A stretch of DNA of 64,000 nt from Agromyces mangrovi (GCF_030296695.1 NZ_AP027737.1:2418001-2482000); one strand, 5' to 3'. Positions 28,489 to 37,921 are shown, numbered from the stretch's first letter. Program-made: numbers and translations. Notes: generated by a model not told the origin, from the letters alone.

Positions 28489-29184
28489 TCAGCGCGCCAG
28501 CGCGGCCTCCAGCCCGTCGAGGATCAGGTCGAGCCCGAAGTCGAACGAGCGGCCGAAGTCGTAGTCGGGCTGCATCACGTACTCGCCCGCGAAGCGCACC
28601 ATGTGGGGGTACTCGTCAGGCGACATCGGGGTGATCAGCTGGTCGGCGATCTCCGACAGGTCGCCCTCGCGCTCGCCGAAGGGCAGCGCCGCCTCCTGTA
28701 GCGCGAACCCGTAGAGGTACGCGTCGAGCACCGCGCCCGCGTGCGCGATGAGCTCGAGCGGGAACCCGGCCTGGAACCACACGGCGAGCACGGCCTCGTG
28801 GTGGCCGAGGATGCTCGGGTCGGGGTTCGTGCGCGACTCCATGAGCGGCGGGGCCCACGGATGCCTCCGCAGCACCTCGCGCGCCGACTCGGCCCGCATC
28901 CGGATCGCCCGCTTCCACGGCAGGTCGAGCGGCGGGCGGGTGATCTCGTCGAACACCCGGCCGACCATGCCGTCGATGATGTCCTCCTTGTTCGCCACGT
29001 AGTGGTAGATCGTCATCGGCTTCGCGCCCAGCTGGTCGGCGAGGCGGCGGATCGTCAGCGCGTCGACGCCGATGCGGTCGGCGAGTTCGACCGCGCCGGC
29101 GAGCACCACGTCGCGGGAGAGCGAGCCGCGGGCGGGCGCAGGGGCGGGGGCGGGCGGATGCTCCGCAGTCTCGCGTCCGGACAT
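28489..29184 (-). CDS. TetR family regulator (TetR_C type)
   Basis: 231 residues with a Pro/Ala-rich N-terminal arm, an HTH at about 25-75 (VDALTIRRLADQLGAKPMTIYHYVANKED) and a C-terminal domain like that of tetracycline-repressor-type regulators (AHAGAVLDAYLYGFALQE). Divergent from the oxidoreductase gene at 29312, with two matching operators between them; it most likely represses both. Confidence 0.9.
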   Translation of the reverse strand: MSGRETAEHPPAPAPAPARGSLSRDVVLAGAVELADRIGVDALTIRRLADQLGAKPMTIYHYVANKEDIIDGMVGRVFDEITRPPLDLPWKRAIRMRAESAREVLRRHPWAPPLMESRTNPDPSILGHHEAVLAVWFQAGFPLELIAHAGAVLDAYLYGFALQEAALPFGEREGDLSEIADQLITPMSPDEYPHMVRFAGEYVMQPDYDFGRSFDFGLDLILDGLEAALAR

Positions 29185-29205
29185 CTCGTCGCCTCCCTCT
29201 TGACG

Positions 29206-29257
29206 TTCGTACTAAGTACGAGTACCGTCGACACTACCGCATCGTACTTAGTACGAA
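29206..29257. promoter_or_regulatory. Twin TetR operators
   Basis: TTCGTACTAAGTACGA (29206-29221) and TCGTACTTAGTACGAA (29242-29257) are exact reverse complements, and each is itself a near-palindrome (CGTACT-A/T-AGTACG). Centres are 36 bases apart. The unusually AT-rich sites stand out from the GC-rich surroundings in the tetR/oxidoreductase gap and probably overlap both promoters. Confidence 0.75.
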
Positions 29258-29311
29258 AAGCGCCCACGAACAGACACCGGAGCCGCACGGCTCGAACCGA
29301 AGGAGCACACC

Positions 29312-30391
29312 ATGACCGTGGACACCCGCCACGAGACCCGCGCCGCCGGCGCGAACACCGCGCCCGAGGCATCCGCTTCGCCCCGCACCGCACCCCGCCC
29401 CGCCCGCATGCCCGGCACCATGACCGCCGTCGTGCAGCACCGCTACGGCGGCAGCGAGGTGCTCGGCATCGAGCAGGTCGACCGCCCGACCCCCGGCCCG
29501 GGCGAGGTGCTCGTGCGCGTGCGCGCCGCCGGCCTCGACCGCGGCACCTGGCACCTCATGGCCGGCCTGCCGTACCTGACCCGCCTCATGTTCGGGTTCC
29601 GCAAGCCCAAGTACCCCATTCCCGGCCTCGACGTCGCGGGCAACGTGGCGGCGCTCGGCGAGGGGGTCGACGAGTTCGCCATCGGCGACCGGGTCTTCGG
29701 CATCGCGATCAGCAGCTTCGCGGAGTACGCCGTCGCGCCCGTCGCCAAGCTGCAGCGGATGCCCCGGGGCATCGACTTCGACGCCGCCGCCGTGGTGCCG
29801 ATCTCGGGCCTCACCGGGCTGCAGGCCGTCGAGGCCGCAGGCGTCACCGCCGGGCAGCGCGTGCTGATCACGGGGGCATCGGGTGGCGTCGGCAGCTACG
29901 CCGTGCAGGTCGCCGCGGCGGCCGGCGCGGAGGTCACCGCGGTCGCGAGCGCGGGCAAGGCGGAGTACGTCCGCTCGCTCGGCGCCACCCGCGCGATCGA
30001 CTACCGCACCACCGACGTGACCACGCTCGACGAGCGCTTCGACGCGATCATCGACATCAACGGCAACGCGAAGGTACGCCGTATGCAGCGCATCCTCGCG
30101 CCCGAGGGCGCGCTCGTCATGGTCGGCGGCGAGAAGGGCGGCAAGCTGACCGGCGGGTTCCAGCGCCAGCTGAGCGCGCCGCTGCGCAACCTGTTCACCC
30201 GCCAGACGATCCGCGGCCTCATGTCGATCGAGTCGGGCGACGACATCGCGCGACTCGCGGGCGTGATCGAGCAGGGGTCGCTGCGCGCACCCGTGTCGGA
30301 GGTCTACCCGCTCCGCGACGTGCGCCGCGCGATGGACGACCTGGTCGAGGGGCGCCTCTCGGGCAAGGCGAGCATCCACGTCGCCGACTGA
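29312..30391 (+). CDS. NAD(P)-dependent oxidoreductase, quinone-oxidoreductase-like MDR family
   Basis: 359 residues: a 35-residue Ala/Pro-rich leader, then a zinc-free medium-chain reductase. GroES-like part with PGPGEVLVRVRAAGLDRG (about 65) and PGLDVAGNVAALG; nucleotide site GASGGVGSYAVQVA (about 190). The zinc-binding Cys/His set of alcohol dehydrogenases is absent, pointing to quinone or enone reduction. AAGGAG lies six bases before the ATG. Controlled by the divergent TetR; a response to a reactive quinone or drug would fit, as inference. Confidence 0.88.
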   Translation: MTVDTRHETRAAGANTAPEASASPRTAPRPARMPGTMTAVVQHRYGGSEVLGIEQVDRPTPGPGEVLVRVRAAGLDRGTWHLMAGLPYLTRLMFGFRKPKYPIPGLDVAGNVAALGEGVDEFAIGDRVFGIAISSFAEYAVAPVAKLQRMPRGIDFDAAAVVPISGLTGLQAVEAAGVTAGQRVLITGASGGVGSYAVQVAAAAGAEVTAVASAGKAEYVRSLGATRAIDYRTTDVTTLDERFDAIIDINGNAKVRRMQRILAPEGALVMVGGEKGGKLTGGFQRQLSAPLRNLFTRQTIRGLMSIESGDDIARLAGVIEQGSLRAPVSEVYPLRDVRRAMDDLVEGRLSGKASIHVAD

Positions 30392-30407
30392 GCGGATGCC
30401 GCTGGGC

Positions 30408-30446
30408 GGGCGCCGACCGGGAACGCCGTGTTCCGGGCCGGCGCCC
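30408..30446. terminator. Hairpin between convergent genes
   Basis: GGGCGCCGACCGGGAAC and GTTCCGGGCCGGCGCCC pair with two mismatches around a five-base loop, 17 bases after the oxidoreductase stop and about 100 bases from the hemerythrin-gene stop on the other strand. Confidence 0.6.
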
Positions 30447-30545
30447 GTCAGCGTGCGGCGACGGATGCGTCGGGCCGGCGCCCGGCCGCGCTCAGCTCGC
30501 CGCGCTCTCGGCCGATCGCGCCGGCGCGCTCAGCGCGCGACGAGC

Positions 30546-31223
30546 TCAGCGCGCGACGAGCTCCGCGCGCGTGCGCTCGTAGCGCTTCCGGCCGACGGCT
30601 CGCCACATCAGGCGCACCGGGCCGGGGAGGTTCTTCCGCACCCAGTCGTCGCCGTCGGGCTGCGCGTCGATGATCGCGCCGAGCTGGTCCCACATGCGGC
30701 CCTTCGGGGTGGCCTTGCGGCCGTGCTCCGAGAACCACTCGAGTTCCTTCTGGGTGTACGTGGTCTCGATCACCGGCACGATGTTGGTCTCCTCGTCGGG
30801 CAGGTGCACCTCGAGGGCGGCGTTGATGCCGTCGAGCGCGGCGAGCACGTCGGCCGGGTCGCCGGCGGACGCGCGCCAGGACGGCAGCGCCGCGTCGAGC
30901 GCCCGCAGCTGCACGAGCATCGCCTGGTGCTGCTCCTTCATGCGCTCGACGTGCAGCGCGCAGCTCGGCGCGCGGGCCTCGAGCGTCGACCAGAGCCTCG
31001 CGTCCTCGCCCTCGTGGTGCGCGTGCAGGCCGACCGACATCAGCTCGAGCTGGCTCGCTACGGCCTCGGCGTGGGCGGTGTCGCCCGCGCGCACCCCGCG
31101 CACGAGCTCCGGCCCCTCGCCGAACCCGCGCTTGAACATGCGGTGGATCTCCGCCATGCCGCTCGCATCGCAGGTCTTCGCCTCCGGCGCCTCGCCGCTC
31201 GCAGGCAGTGGTGTGGCTGGCAT
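30546..31223 (-). CDS. Hemerythrin HHE cation-binding domain protein
   Basis: 225 residues from the ATG at 31223, preceded by GGGGAGG. A four-helix HHE domain (about 35-165) shows the metal-binding pattern: HAHHEGEDARLW, HVERMKEQHQAM and HLPDEETNIVPVIE. Such proteins bind di-iron and sense or store oxygen or NO, or repair iron centres. The C-terminal 55 residues (RMWDQLGAI...WRAVGRKRYE) are common in the actinobacterial group. Divergent from the methyltransferase gene. Confidence 0.88.
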   Translation of the reverse strand: MPATPLPASGEAPEAKTCDASGMAEIHRMFKRGFGEGPELVRGVRAGDTAHAEAVASQLELMSVGLHAHHEGEDARLWSTLEARAPSCALHVERMKEQHQAMLVQLRALDAALPSWRASAGDPADVLAALDGINAALEVHLPDEETNIVPVIETTYTQKELEWFSEHGRKATPKGRMWDQLGAIIDAQPDGDDWVRKNLPGPVRLMWRAVGRKRYERTRAELVAR

Positions 31224-31420
31224 GATGCCTCCCCGGTCGCGCCGGGATCGCTCCCGAACGCCGTCCCTCGGCCGCCTCGGGCGGGGCGGGCCGATGCGCA
31301 CACGATAGCGCCGTGTCGGGTGCGACCGCCAGAGGGCGAGCGGATGCCCCGGGGCCGACGCTCCGCGCGATTGAGCCGGTCGACTTGACCGGTCGGCTCG
31401 CGGCGGGGTGTGCTGGACCC

Positions 31421-32107
31421 ATGAGCGCGCACGACCACGACGACCTCGAGTACGACCACCACGGGCACGGCGAACAGGCGCACGGCGGACCGCACCGGCA
31501 CTCGGGCGACGAGGCATCCGACTGGGACGCGAGCTACGCCGACTCCGAGCAGCGCTGGAGCGGCCGGCCGAACGTGCAGCTCATCGCGGAGCTCGACGGG
31601 CAGGCGCCGGGCACGGCGCTCGACGTGGGCAGCGGCGAGGGCGGCGACGCGATCTGGCTCGCGCAGCGGGGCTGGACGGTCACGGGGCTCGACCTCTCGC
31701 CGGTCGCGGTCGAGCGTGCGCGGCGGGCGGCGGCCGACTCAGGGGCATCCGTCGAGTGGATCGCGGCGAACATCGCGGACCGGCCGCTGCCGGGCCGCAC
31801 CTTCGACCTGGTCGCGGGGCACTACCTCGCGCTGCGTCGCGACACGGCGTCCAGCGCGATCGGCGCGATGCTCGACGCGGTCGCGCCCGGCGGCACGCTG
31901 CTCGTGGTCGGCCACGGCGAGGAGCATCGGGCGACCGCCCTCGAGCACGGCTTCGACCCCGACGAGTACCTGCAGCCCGCCGACTTCGCGGCCGCGCTCG
32001 ACGACGGCTGGACGATCGACGTCGACGAGGTGCGCGAACGCTCGGATGCCTCGGACCCGGCGTCGCACCACGTCTCCGACGTCGTGCTGCGCGCACGTCG
32101 CGCCTGA
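31421..32107 (+). CDS. Class I SAM-dependent methyltransferase with His-rich N-terminus
   Basis: 228 residues. Residues 3-30 are packed with His, Asp and Glu (DHDDLEYDHHGHG), possibly metal-binding. SAM motif I is LDVGSGEGGDAIWLA (about 67), motif II GLDLSPVAVERARRAA, and motif IV FDLVAGHYLA. Resembles tellurite-resistance/TehB-like and SAM methyltransferases. Substrate unknown. Confidence 0.85.
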   Translation: MSAHDHDDLEYDHHGHGEQAHGGPHRHSGDEASDWDASYADSEQRWSGRPNVQLIAELDGQAPGTALDVGSGEGGDAIWLAQRGWTVTGLDLSPVAVERARRAAADSGASVEWIAANIADRPLPGRTFDLVAGHYLALRRDTASSAIGAMLDAVAPGGTLLVVGHGEEHRATALEHGFDPDEYLQPADFAAALDDGWTIDVDEVRERSDASDPASHHVSDVVLRARRA

Positions 32108-32198
32108 GGACGAGCGCCGTGGCGCGGTGCACGGGTCGGCTACGATCCGTACGACCCGGACACGGCGGTCGCGACGGAGCGGCCGGGAGGGAGCACCG

Positions 32199-33152
32199 AT
32201 GAGCAGCACGGCGACGACGCGCATGCGGGCGGACGACCTGGACCCCGACCTGCGCCGGCCGTACCGGATGATGCCGCCTGTGGCGGTGCAGCGCGCGTGG
32301 CAGCGACGGCTCGCGAACCGCGCCATGCGGCTCGCCCCGGCGCCGCGCCTGAGCGACGGCACGACGTTCGAGGTCGTCGACTTCGACGTGCCCGGCACGG
32401 GGGTGCGCGTCTTCACGCCGGCGGGCGGCTCGGGTGGCGCGCTGCTCTGGATCCACGGCGGCGGGTACGTGATCGGTGCCGCCCAGATGGACGACCGGGC
32501 GTGCGCGGGGCTGGCGGCGCGGCTCGGCATCACGGTGGTGTCGGTGCAGTACCGGCTCGCCCCGGAGCATCCGTTCCCCGCACCGCTCGACGACTGTCTG
32601 GCCGCATGGGAGTGGCTGCAGGCCGAGGCATCCGTTCGCGGAATCGACCCCGAGCGTGTGGCGGTCGGCGGGCAGAGCGCGGGCGGGGGTCTCGCGGCGG
32701 CGCTCGTGCAGCGCCTGCACGACCGTGGCGGGGTGCGGCCCGTGGCGCAGCTGCTGTACTGCCCGATGCTCGACGACCGCACCGCCGCGACGCGCGCGCA
32801 CGACCCGCGCAGGCACTTCGCCTGGACGAACCGCGACAACCTCCTCGGCTGGCGGTCGTACCTCGGCGCGGCGCCCGGCGGCGCCGACGTGCCCGCGTAC
32901 GCGGTGCCCGGTCGCCGCGCCGACCTCGCGGGCCTGCCGCCCGCCTGGATCGGCGTCGGAGACATCGACCTCTTCCACGACGAGGACGTCGCTTACGCGG
33001 AGGCGCTGCGCGCGGCCGGCGTCGAGGTGACGACCGACATCGTGCCGGGCGCGCCGCACGGCTTCGAGACGATCGCGTGGTCGAGCGAGCTCGCGAAGGC
33101 GTTCCGCGGGCGCGCCGAGGTGTGGCTCGGCGACCGGCTGGTACGGGCCTAG
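32199..33152 (+). CDS. Alpha/beta hydrolase, hormone-sensitive-lipase-type esterase
   Basis: 317 residues. Oxyanion motif HGGGYVIG (about 87), YRLAPEHPFPAPLDD, nucleophile GQSAGGG (about 158), acid region WIGVGDIDLFHDED and base His in GAPHGFE (about 287): the full HSL set. GGGAGGGAG precedes the ATG. Likely a carboxylesterase for short acyl esters. Its stop codon shares the bases CTAG with the response-regulator stop on the other strand. Confidence 0.92.
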   Translation: MSSTATTRMRADDLDPDLRRPYRMMPPVAVQRAWQRRLANRAMRLAPAPRLSDGTTFEVVDFDVPGTGVRVFTPAGGSGGALLWIHGGGYVIGAAQMDDRACAGLAARLGITVVSVQYRLAPEHPFPAPLDDCLAAWEWLQAEASVRGIDPERVAVGGQSAGGGLAAALVQRLHDRGGVRPVAQLLYCPMLDDRTAATRAHDPRRHFAWTNRDNLLGWRSYLGAAPGGADVPAYAVPGRRADLAGLPPAWIGVGDIDLFHDEDVAYAEALRAAGVEVTTDIVPGAPHGFETIAWSSELAKAFRGRAEVWLGDRLVRA

Positions 33153-33799
33153 TCGACTGGCGGGCCGAGCCCGCGATCGCGCGCCTTCGCCACCGCGGCT
33201 GCGCGATCGCGCACCTGGAGCTTCGTCAGCACGATGGACACGTGGTTGCGCACGGTCTTCTCCGAGAGCGAGAGTCGTGCGGCGATCTCGTGGTTGCCCC
33301 GCCCGACCGCGACGTGCTCGAGCACTTCGTGCTCTCGCTCCGTGAGCTCGGGGAACACCCGTCCGTTGCTCGGCGGGCGCGTCGCGTACGCGGCGACGCG
33401 GCGCCCGACCTCGCCGCTGAAGACGCTGCCGCCGCCGGCGACCGTCTGCACCGCACGCACGATCTCGTCGCGGTCGGCGCCCTTCAGCAGGTAGCCGCGC
33501 GCTCCGGCGCGCACGGCGTCGAGGAGGGCGTCGTCGTCGGCGTGCATCGTGAGCACGAGCACCCCGGGTGCGCCGTCGCGTTCCGCCAGCCGGCGGAGCA
33601 TCTCCAAGCCGCCCTCGCGCGGCATCTCGAGGTCGGTGAGCACGACATCGGGCCGGAGCTCGTCGACGAGTGCGCGGAGCTCCGCGCCGTCGGCCGCCTC
33701 GCCGACCACCTCCACCTCGGGTGTCGCGGCCAGCGCTGAGCGAAGGCCGAAGCGGAACATCGGGTGGTCGTCGGCGATGACCACGCGCGGCGCGCTCAC
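33149..33799 (-). CDS. NarL/LuxR-type response regulator
   Basis: 216 residues from a GTG that overlaps the histidine-kinase stop (GTGA). Receiver domain 1-120: VVIADDHPMFR acidic pocket, phospho-acceptor Asp in VVLTDLEMP (about 54), LVLTMHADD, and Lys in YLLKGA. C-terminal HTH: LTEREHEVLEHVAVGRGNHEIAARL and SEKTVRNHVSIVLTKLQV. Pairs with the kinase just upstream. Confidence 0.95.
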   Translation of the reverse strand: MSAPRVVIADDHPMFRFGLRSALAATPEVEVVGEAADGAELRALVDELRPDVVLTDLEMPREGGLEMLRRLAERDGAPGVLVLTMHADDDALLDAVRAGARGYLLKGADRDEIVRAVQTVAGGGSVFSGEVGRRVAAYATRPPSNGRVFPELTEREHEVLEHVAVGRGNHEIAARLSLSEKTVRNHVSIVLTKLQVRDRAAAVAKARDRGLGPPVD

Positions 33800-35580
33800 G
33801 CGACCCGCTCCGGCAACGGCTCCGGCAACGGCAGCGCGAGCGTGACGGTCGTGCCGTCCGGCGACGAGCGGATGCCGAGGCTGCCGCCCAGCCGCCGCGC
33901 GCGGTCGTGCATCGAGGCGAGCCCGATGCCGGAGCCGGGGGTGGTCGCATCGAATCCGCACCCGTCGTCGGACACCTGCATGACCAGGCCGGCGTGGTCC
34001 GACGCGAGCTCGACGACGATCCGCGTCGCCCCGCCGTGCCGCACGGCGTTGGCGACCGCCTCGTTCGCGATGCGGTAGGCGGCCTGCTCGACCTCGAGCG
34101 GAACCGCGTCCACGGGCTCCGCGTGCAACTCGACGTCGACACCGGGCGCGATGGATGCGAGGCTGCGGCGCAGGCCCTCCGCGAGGCCGCGTTCGTCGAG
34201 CGCGGCGGGTCGCAGGTCGTCGAGCACGCGCCGGACCTCCTCGACCGCGCGCGTGACCTCGCCACGGAGCGCATCGATGATGGCGCCCGCGCGTGCCGGC
34301 TCCGACGCACGGATCGCGTCGGCCGCGCCGTCGAGCCCGAGCCGGATGCCGGTGAGCGATGGCCCGAGGCCGTCGTGCAGATCGTGGCGCACGCGTTCGC
34401 GCTCGACGTCGCGCGCCCGGGCGCCCGCATCGCGCTGCGCCTCGACCTGCTCGGTGAGGTGCTGGGCACGCACCACGGCCGCGAGCTGGGCCGCGAGGGC
34501 ACGGAGCATCCGCTCCTCTCTTGTGGTGTATCGGTCGCCTGGCCATCTGGTCGCGACCTGGAGGGTGCCGACGGGAACACCGCCCACCGCCAGCTCGGCC
34601 GAGAACCCCGTGGCGCGAAGATCACCCACCGTGGCGGCGACGCCGCCGTGCTCGTCGAGCAGCCGGGCGCCCGGCGCACCGACGGAGCGCACCACGGTCG
34701 CGAGCACCGCCCCGAGCAGCTCGCCCTCCTCGTTCGCCGCGACCCGCCTGCCGAGCTCGGCGACGGTGCGCATCGGGTCGGCGCCCGGGGAGGCGTCGAT
34801 GCCGAGCAGGCGATAGCGCAGGAGCCCGACGGCGATCGCCAGGGGGAGCAGCGAGAGCGTCGCGACCTGGAGCACCTGCATGGCAACGCTGTCTCCCGAG
34901 ACGTTGACGAGCAGCAGGAGCACCACGCTGCCGAGCAGCCACGCGAGCTGCTGCCGCCTCGGTGCCGGCGCGCGCAGCAGCCGCACGATGGAGAGGATCC
35001 ACACGACCCCGGCGCCGCCGAGGTACACGACGATCGGCGCGGTGCCGAGCACGTCGTCGAGCCACGACCCCGCCGAGGTCGGAACGAACTGCACGACGAG
35101 CCACTGCGCCTGCATCAGCGTCGCTCCGAGCACGACGACGCCGACCGGCCATGCCCACGCTCGCCGGGGGAGCCGTCCCTCCGGGTACACGGCGGGCAGC
35201 ACGCCGAGCATGGCCAGGAGCGCCCAGCCGCCGACGAGCGTCAGCGCGAGCCCGACCGGTCGACCCGAGTAGTCGTCCGCCCCTGCGTCACCGAGCCAGC
35301 CCGCGCCGGCGCACGCCGCTTCGGTCATGGCCGCCTGCGTCAGGGCACCGACGACGACGAGCATCCAGCCGACCGCATTGGCTGGCCGCATCCAGGCGAG
35401 CACGCCCCCGATGCACGTCCATCCGAGCGCGACCGTCGAGCTCGCGACGGTCAGTGCGAGCGGGGTCGGTGGGTCCGATCCGCCCGCACCGGTGGCGACG
35501 CCGAGCGCCGCGGCCGCCCCGATCGCGAGCGCCACCGTCATCGTGACGGTCAGCACCACCGTCGCTCGCGCGGCCCACAT
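33796..35580 (-). CDS. Sensor histidine kinase, NarL-partner (HisKA_3) type
   Basis: 594 residues from the ATG at 35580; the frame runs further upstream but that part is not hydrophobic and overlaps the divergent gene. About eight membrane helices (residues 1-270) form the sensor. A GAF-like segment follows, then the dimerisation helix ERVRHDLHDGLGPSLTGIRLGL with the phospho-acceptor His (about 408). The ATPase domain has YRIANEAVANAVRHG, VSDDGCGFD and GIGLASMHDRARRLGG. Signal unknown; the divergent membrane gene at 35741 could be a target. Confidence 0.93.
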   Translation of the reverse strand: MWAARATVVLTVTMTVALAIGAAAALGVATGAGGSDPPTPLALTVASSTVALGWTCIGGVLAWMRPANAVGWMLVVVGALTQAAMTEAACAGAGWLGDAGADDYSGRPVGLALTLVGGWALLAMLGVLPAVYPEGRLPRRAWAWPVGVVVLGATLMQAQWLVVQFVPTSAGSWLDDVLGTAPIVVYLGGAGVVWILSIVRLLRAPAPRRQQLAWLLGSVVLLLLVNVSGDSVAMQVLQVATLSLLPLAIAVGLLRYRLLGIDASPGADPMRTVAELGRRVAANEEGELLGAVLATVVRSVGAPGARLLDEHGGVAATVGDLRATGFSAELAVGGVPVGTLQVATRWPGDRYTTREERMLRALAAQLAAVVRAQHLTEQVEAQRDAGARARDVERERVRHDLHDGLGPSLTGIRLGLDGAADAIRASEPARAGAIIDALRGEVTRAVEEVRRVLDDLRPAALDERGLAEGLRRSLASIAPGVDVELHAEPVDAVPLEVEQAAYRIANEAVANAVRHGGATRIVVELASDHAGLVMQVSDDGCGFDATTPGSGIGLASMHDRARRLGGSLGIRSSPDGTTVTLALPLPEPLPERVA

Positions 35581-35740
35581 GGAGTCAGTGTGCTGGCCGC
35601 AGGGCGTGAGCACCAGTGCGAATGTCCCGGATCGCCGGGCCGTTCCGGCCGGCGCGCCCGGGACGAGCGCATCTGGCACCCGGGTCATCGGGCGCGCGAC
35701 CGTGTGGCTCTCCGCTCCATCGACTCGAAGGGAATCCCGA

Positions 35741-36484
35741 ATGTCCGAACTCACCGTCGAGGTGGCACCGGCCACCCGCGTCCGCCGCTTCATCACGTTC
35801 CGCGTCCTCGCCGTCGCGATCGCACTGCTCTTCCTCGTCGGATTCGGCGTCTGGCTGTCGATCCTCACCCCGTGGCTGGCGCTGCCCGACGAGGTCGATC
35901 ACGGATGGACGCGCACGCCCGAGCTGCACCGCCTCGCCGACAGCGCGAGCTCCGTGCTGATGGCGGCCATCGCCGCCGCGGCCGTCCTGCTCGCGGTGCG
36001 ACCGCGCGGACGGTCCGGCGTCACCGCGTGGCTGCTCGGGCTCCTCGCAGTGGTCGGCGTCAACAGCCTCGTCTCGTCTGCGATCCAGGGGCAGGACCTG
36101 ATCGGTGCCGGCGTCTTCACGCTCGGCTGGCTCGTCGTCGTGGTGCTGCTGCCGTACGCCTTCGCGCCCGACCGTGCGAGCCTGGCGAAGGGTGGGCTTC
36201 GCGACGCATCGGCTCCGGGCACCGCGCTCACTCGCGTGTTCGTCGCGGTCGGCGTGGTCGGCGTGCTGATCGCGGTGACGGCGGTCGTCTGGCGGCTGGC
36301 CGGCGGCGTGTTCGAGAACCCCCAGGAGGACGACGTGATCGGGTTCGTCCTCTACGGCCTCGCATTCGCCGTCGGGGGCCTGCAGTGCGCACGGGCGCGA
36401 GCGGGCTGGCGCACGCTGGCGGTCATCCTCGCGGCGGTCGCGGCGTACTCGGTCGTGGCAGGGCTCTCGCTCGCACTCGGGTAG
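35741..36484 (+). CDS. Multi-pass membrane protein of unknown function
   Basis: 247 residues, six predicted helices (first at about 20-42, VLAVAIALLFLVGFGVWLSIL; last at the C-terminus). No family recognised. A GAAGGGA site precedes the ATG. Divergent from the two-component genes with a 160-base gap, which suggests that system may control it. Confidence 0.75.
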   Translation: MSELTVEVAPATRVRRFITFRVLAVAIALLFLVGFGVWLSILTPWLALPDEVDHGWTRTPELHRLADSASSVLMAAIAAAAVLLAVRPRGRSGVTAWLLGLLAVVGVNSLVSSAIQGQDLIGAGVFTLGWLVVVVLLPYAFAPDRASLAKGGLRDASAPGTALTRVFVAVGVVGVLIAVTAVVWRLAGGVFENPQEDDVIGFVLYGLAFAVGGLQCARARAGWRTLAVILAAVAAYSVVAGLSLALG

Positions 36485-36668
36485 CGGCGCGGGGCACTCC
36501 TGCTCTCGTGGCAGGGGTGCCCCGTCGCCCGCCCCCGTTCCGGGGCCTGTCGCCGCGAGGCATCCGACCCCTACGCTGGGTGCGTCAGCGGACGACGGCG
36601 AACGACCGACGGGATCGGGGGATCGGCATGGGCGAGACGACGGTGCGGATGCGACGGGGGCTCGTGCG

Positions 36669-37145
36669 ATGAAGGTCTTCTGGCGCGTGCTGCTCGTGCT
36701 CTTCGGGGTCGCGCTCGTCGCGGCCGTCGCCGGCGTGGCGACGCTCGTGCGCGGCTTCCGCACGCAGGACCCGCGGATCATGCAGCCGATGCGGCGCTTC
36801 CTCAACGAGACCGTGAACCCCGAGGCGCTGAAGCGCGCAGGGAAGGCGGGCGAGGAGACGGCGGTCATCCACCACGTCGGCCGCACGAGCGGCACCGAGT
36901 ACTCCACGCCCATCGGCGCGAAGCCCGCCGACGGCGGGTTCGTCGTGGCGCTGCCGTACGGGTCGGATGCGCACTGGGTGCGCAACGTCGTCGCGGCGGG
37001 CTCGGCCGTGCTCGAGCTCGACGGCGAGACCCACGTGGTGCACGACCCCGAGATCGTGCCGATCGAGGACACCGCGTTCGCGACCGACGAGGCGTGGATC
37101 ATGGGCGTGTTCGGGGTGCGCGAGGCGCTGCTGCTGCGCGTCTGA
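36669..37145 (+). CDS. Deazaflavin (F420)-dependent nitroreductase family protein
   Basis: 158 residues. One N-terminal helix (WRVLLVLFGVALVAAVAGVA), then the Ddn-like split barrel: HHVGRTSGTEYSTPIGAKPADGGFVVALPYGSDAHWVRNVVAAGS, the family signature for binding coenzyme F420. The C-terminal helix carries no DNA-binding feature. Members reduce quinones or nitro compounds at the membrane. Confidence 0.9.
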   Translation: MKVFWRVLLVLFGVALVAAVAGVATLVRGFRTQDPRIMQPMRRFLNETVNPEALKRAGKAGEETAVIHHVGRTSGTEYSTPIGAKPADGGFVVALPYGSDAHWVRNVVAAGSAVLELDGETHVVHDPEIVPIEDTAFATDEAWIMGVFGVREALLLRV

Positions 37146-37201
37146 GCGCACGCGGTCGACGAACATCGAACGGCGCGGACGCGCCGAGAAGGGGCGAGCG
37201 G

Positions 37202-37921
37202 ATGCCCGAGGGCGACGAGACCACCAAGACCGCGGTCGTGACCGGAGGAGGTCGTGGCATCGGCGCCGCGGCGGTGCGACGGCTGGTGCGCGCCGGCTGG
37301 ACGGTGACCGCGGTGGTGCGCGACCCCGATCGCGCGGGGGAGGTGCTCGCCGACGTCGAGGGCGTCACGATCGTGCGCGGCGACCTGCACGACGCGGCCG
37401 AGCTGCACGAGGTCGCCCGCGAGTTCGACGGACGACCGCTCGACCTGCTCGTCGCGAACGCCGCCCGGTTCGCCCCGTGGGACCAGACGGCGTCGAACGC
37501 CGACCTCGACGACGTGCTCGACTCGTTCGAGGTGAACGTGCTCGGCACGTGGCGCACGCTGCAGGCGTTCCTGCCCGCGCTGCGTCGCGCGAAGGACCCG
37601 CAGGTGATCGTGGTCGGCAGCGGCGCCGGGTCGCACTCCGACCCGCAGTTCGGCATCACGTCGAGCCCCGGCGCCGCGGGCTACGCGGTGTCGAAGGCGG
37701 CGGTGCACGCGCTCGTGCGCAAGGCCGCGACCGAGCTCGCCCCGGAGGGCATCGAGGTGTACGGCGTCGACCCCGGCCTCACCGCCACGGCGCCCGGCAT
37801 GGAGGAGATGGGCGCCCGCCCGCCGGCGGTGGGAGCGGAGAGCGTGCTCTGGCCCGCGCTGCTGCCCGGCAGCGTCGACCCCGGCACGCTCACCCGCGAC
37901 GGGCGCGACCTGGGCTGGTGA
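37202..37921 (+). CDS. Short-chain dehydrogenase/reductase
   Basis: 239 residues. NAD(P) site VVTGGGRGIGAAAV (about 13), the NAA motif in LLVANAARF, catalytic Ser near VVGSGAGSHSD (about 140) and YAVSKAAVHALVRKA (Tyr and Lys about 161 and 165). Classical SDR. Substrate not evident. Lies 56 bases after the F420 reductase gene, possibly one transcript. Confidence 0.88.
   Translation: MPEGDETTKTAVVTGGGRGIGAAAVRRLVRAGWTVTAVVRDPDRAGEVLADVEGVTIVRGDLHDAAELHEVAREFDGRPLDLLVANAARFAPWDQTASNADLDDVLDSFEVNVLGTWRTLQAFLPALRRAKDPQVIVVGSGAGSHSDPQFGITSSPGAAGYAVSKAAVHALVRKAATELAPEGIEVYGVDPGLTATAPGMEEMGARPPAVGAESVLWPALLPGSVDPGTLTRDGRDLGW

Noticed and set aside
30518..30572. Repeated GCGCGCGACGAGCTC-type sequence as a regulatory repeat
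   Set aside because: Two short low-complexity units at the end of the hemerythrin gene; likely chance in GC-rich DNA.
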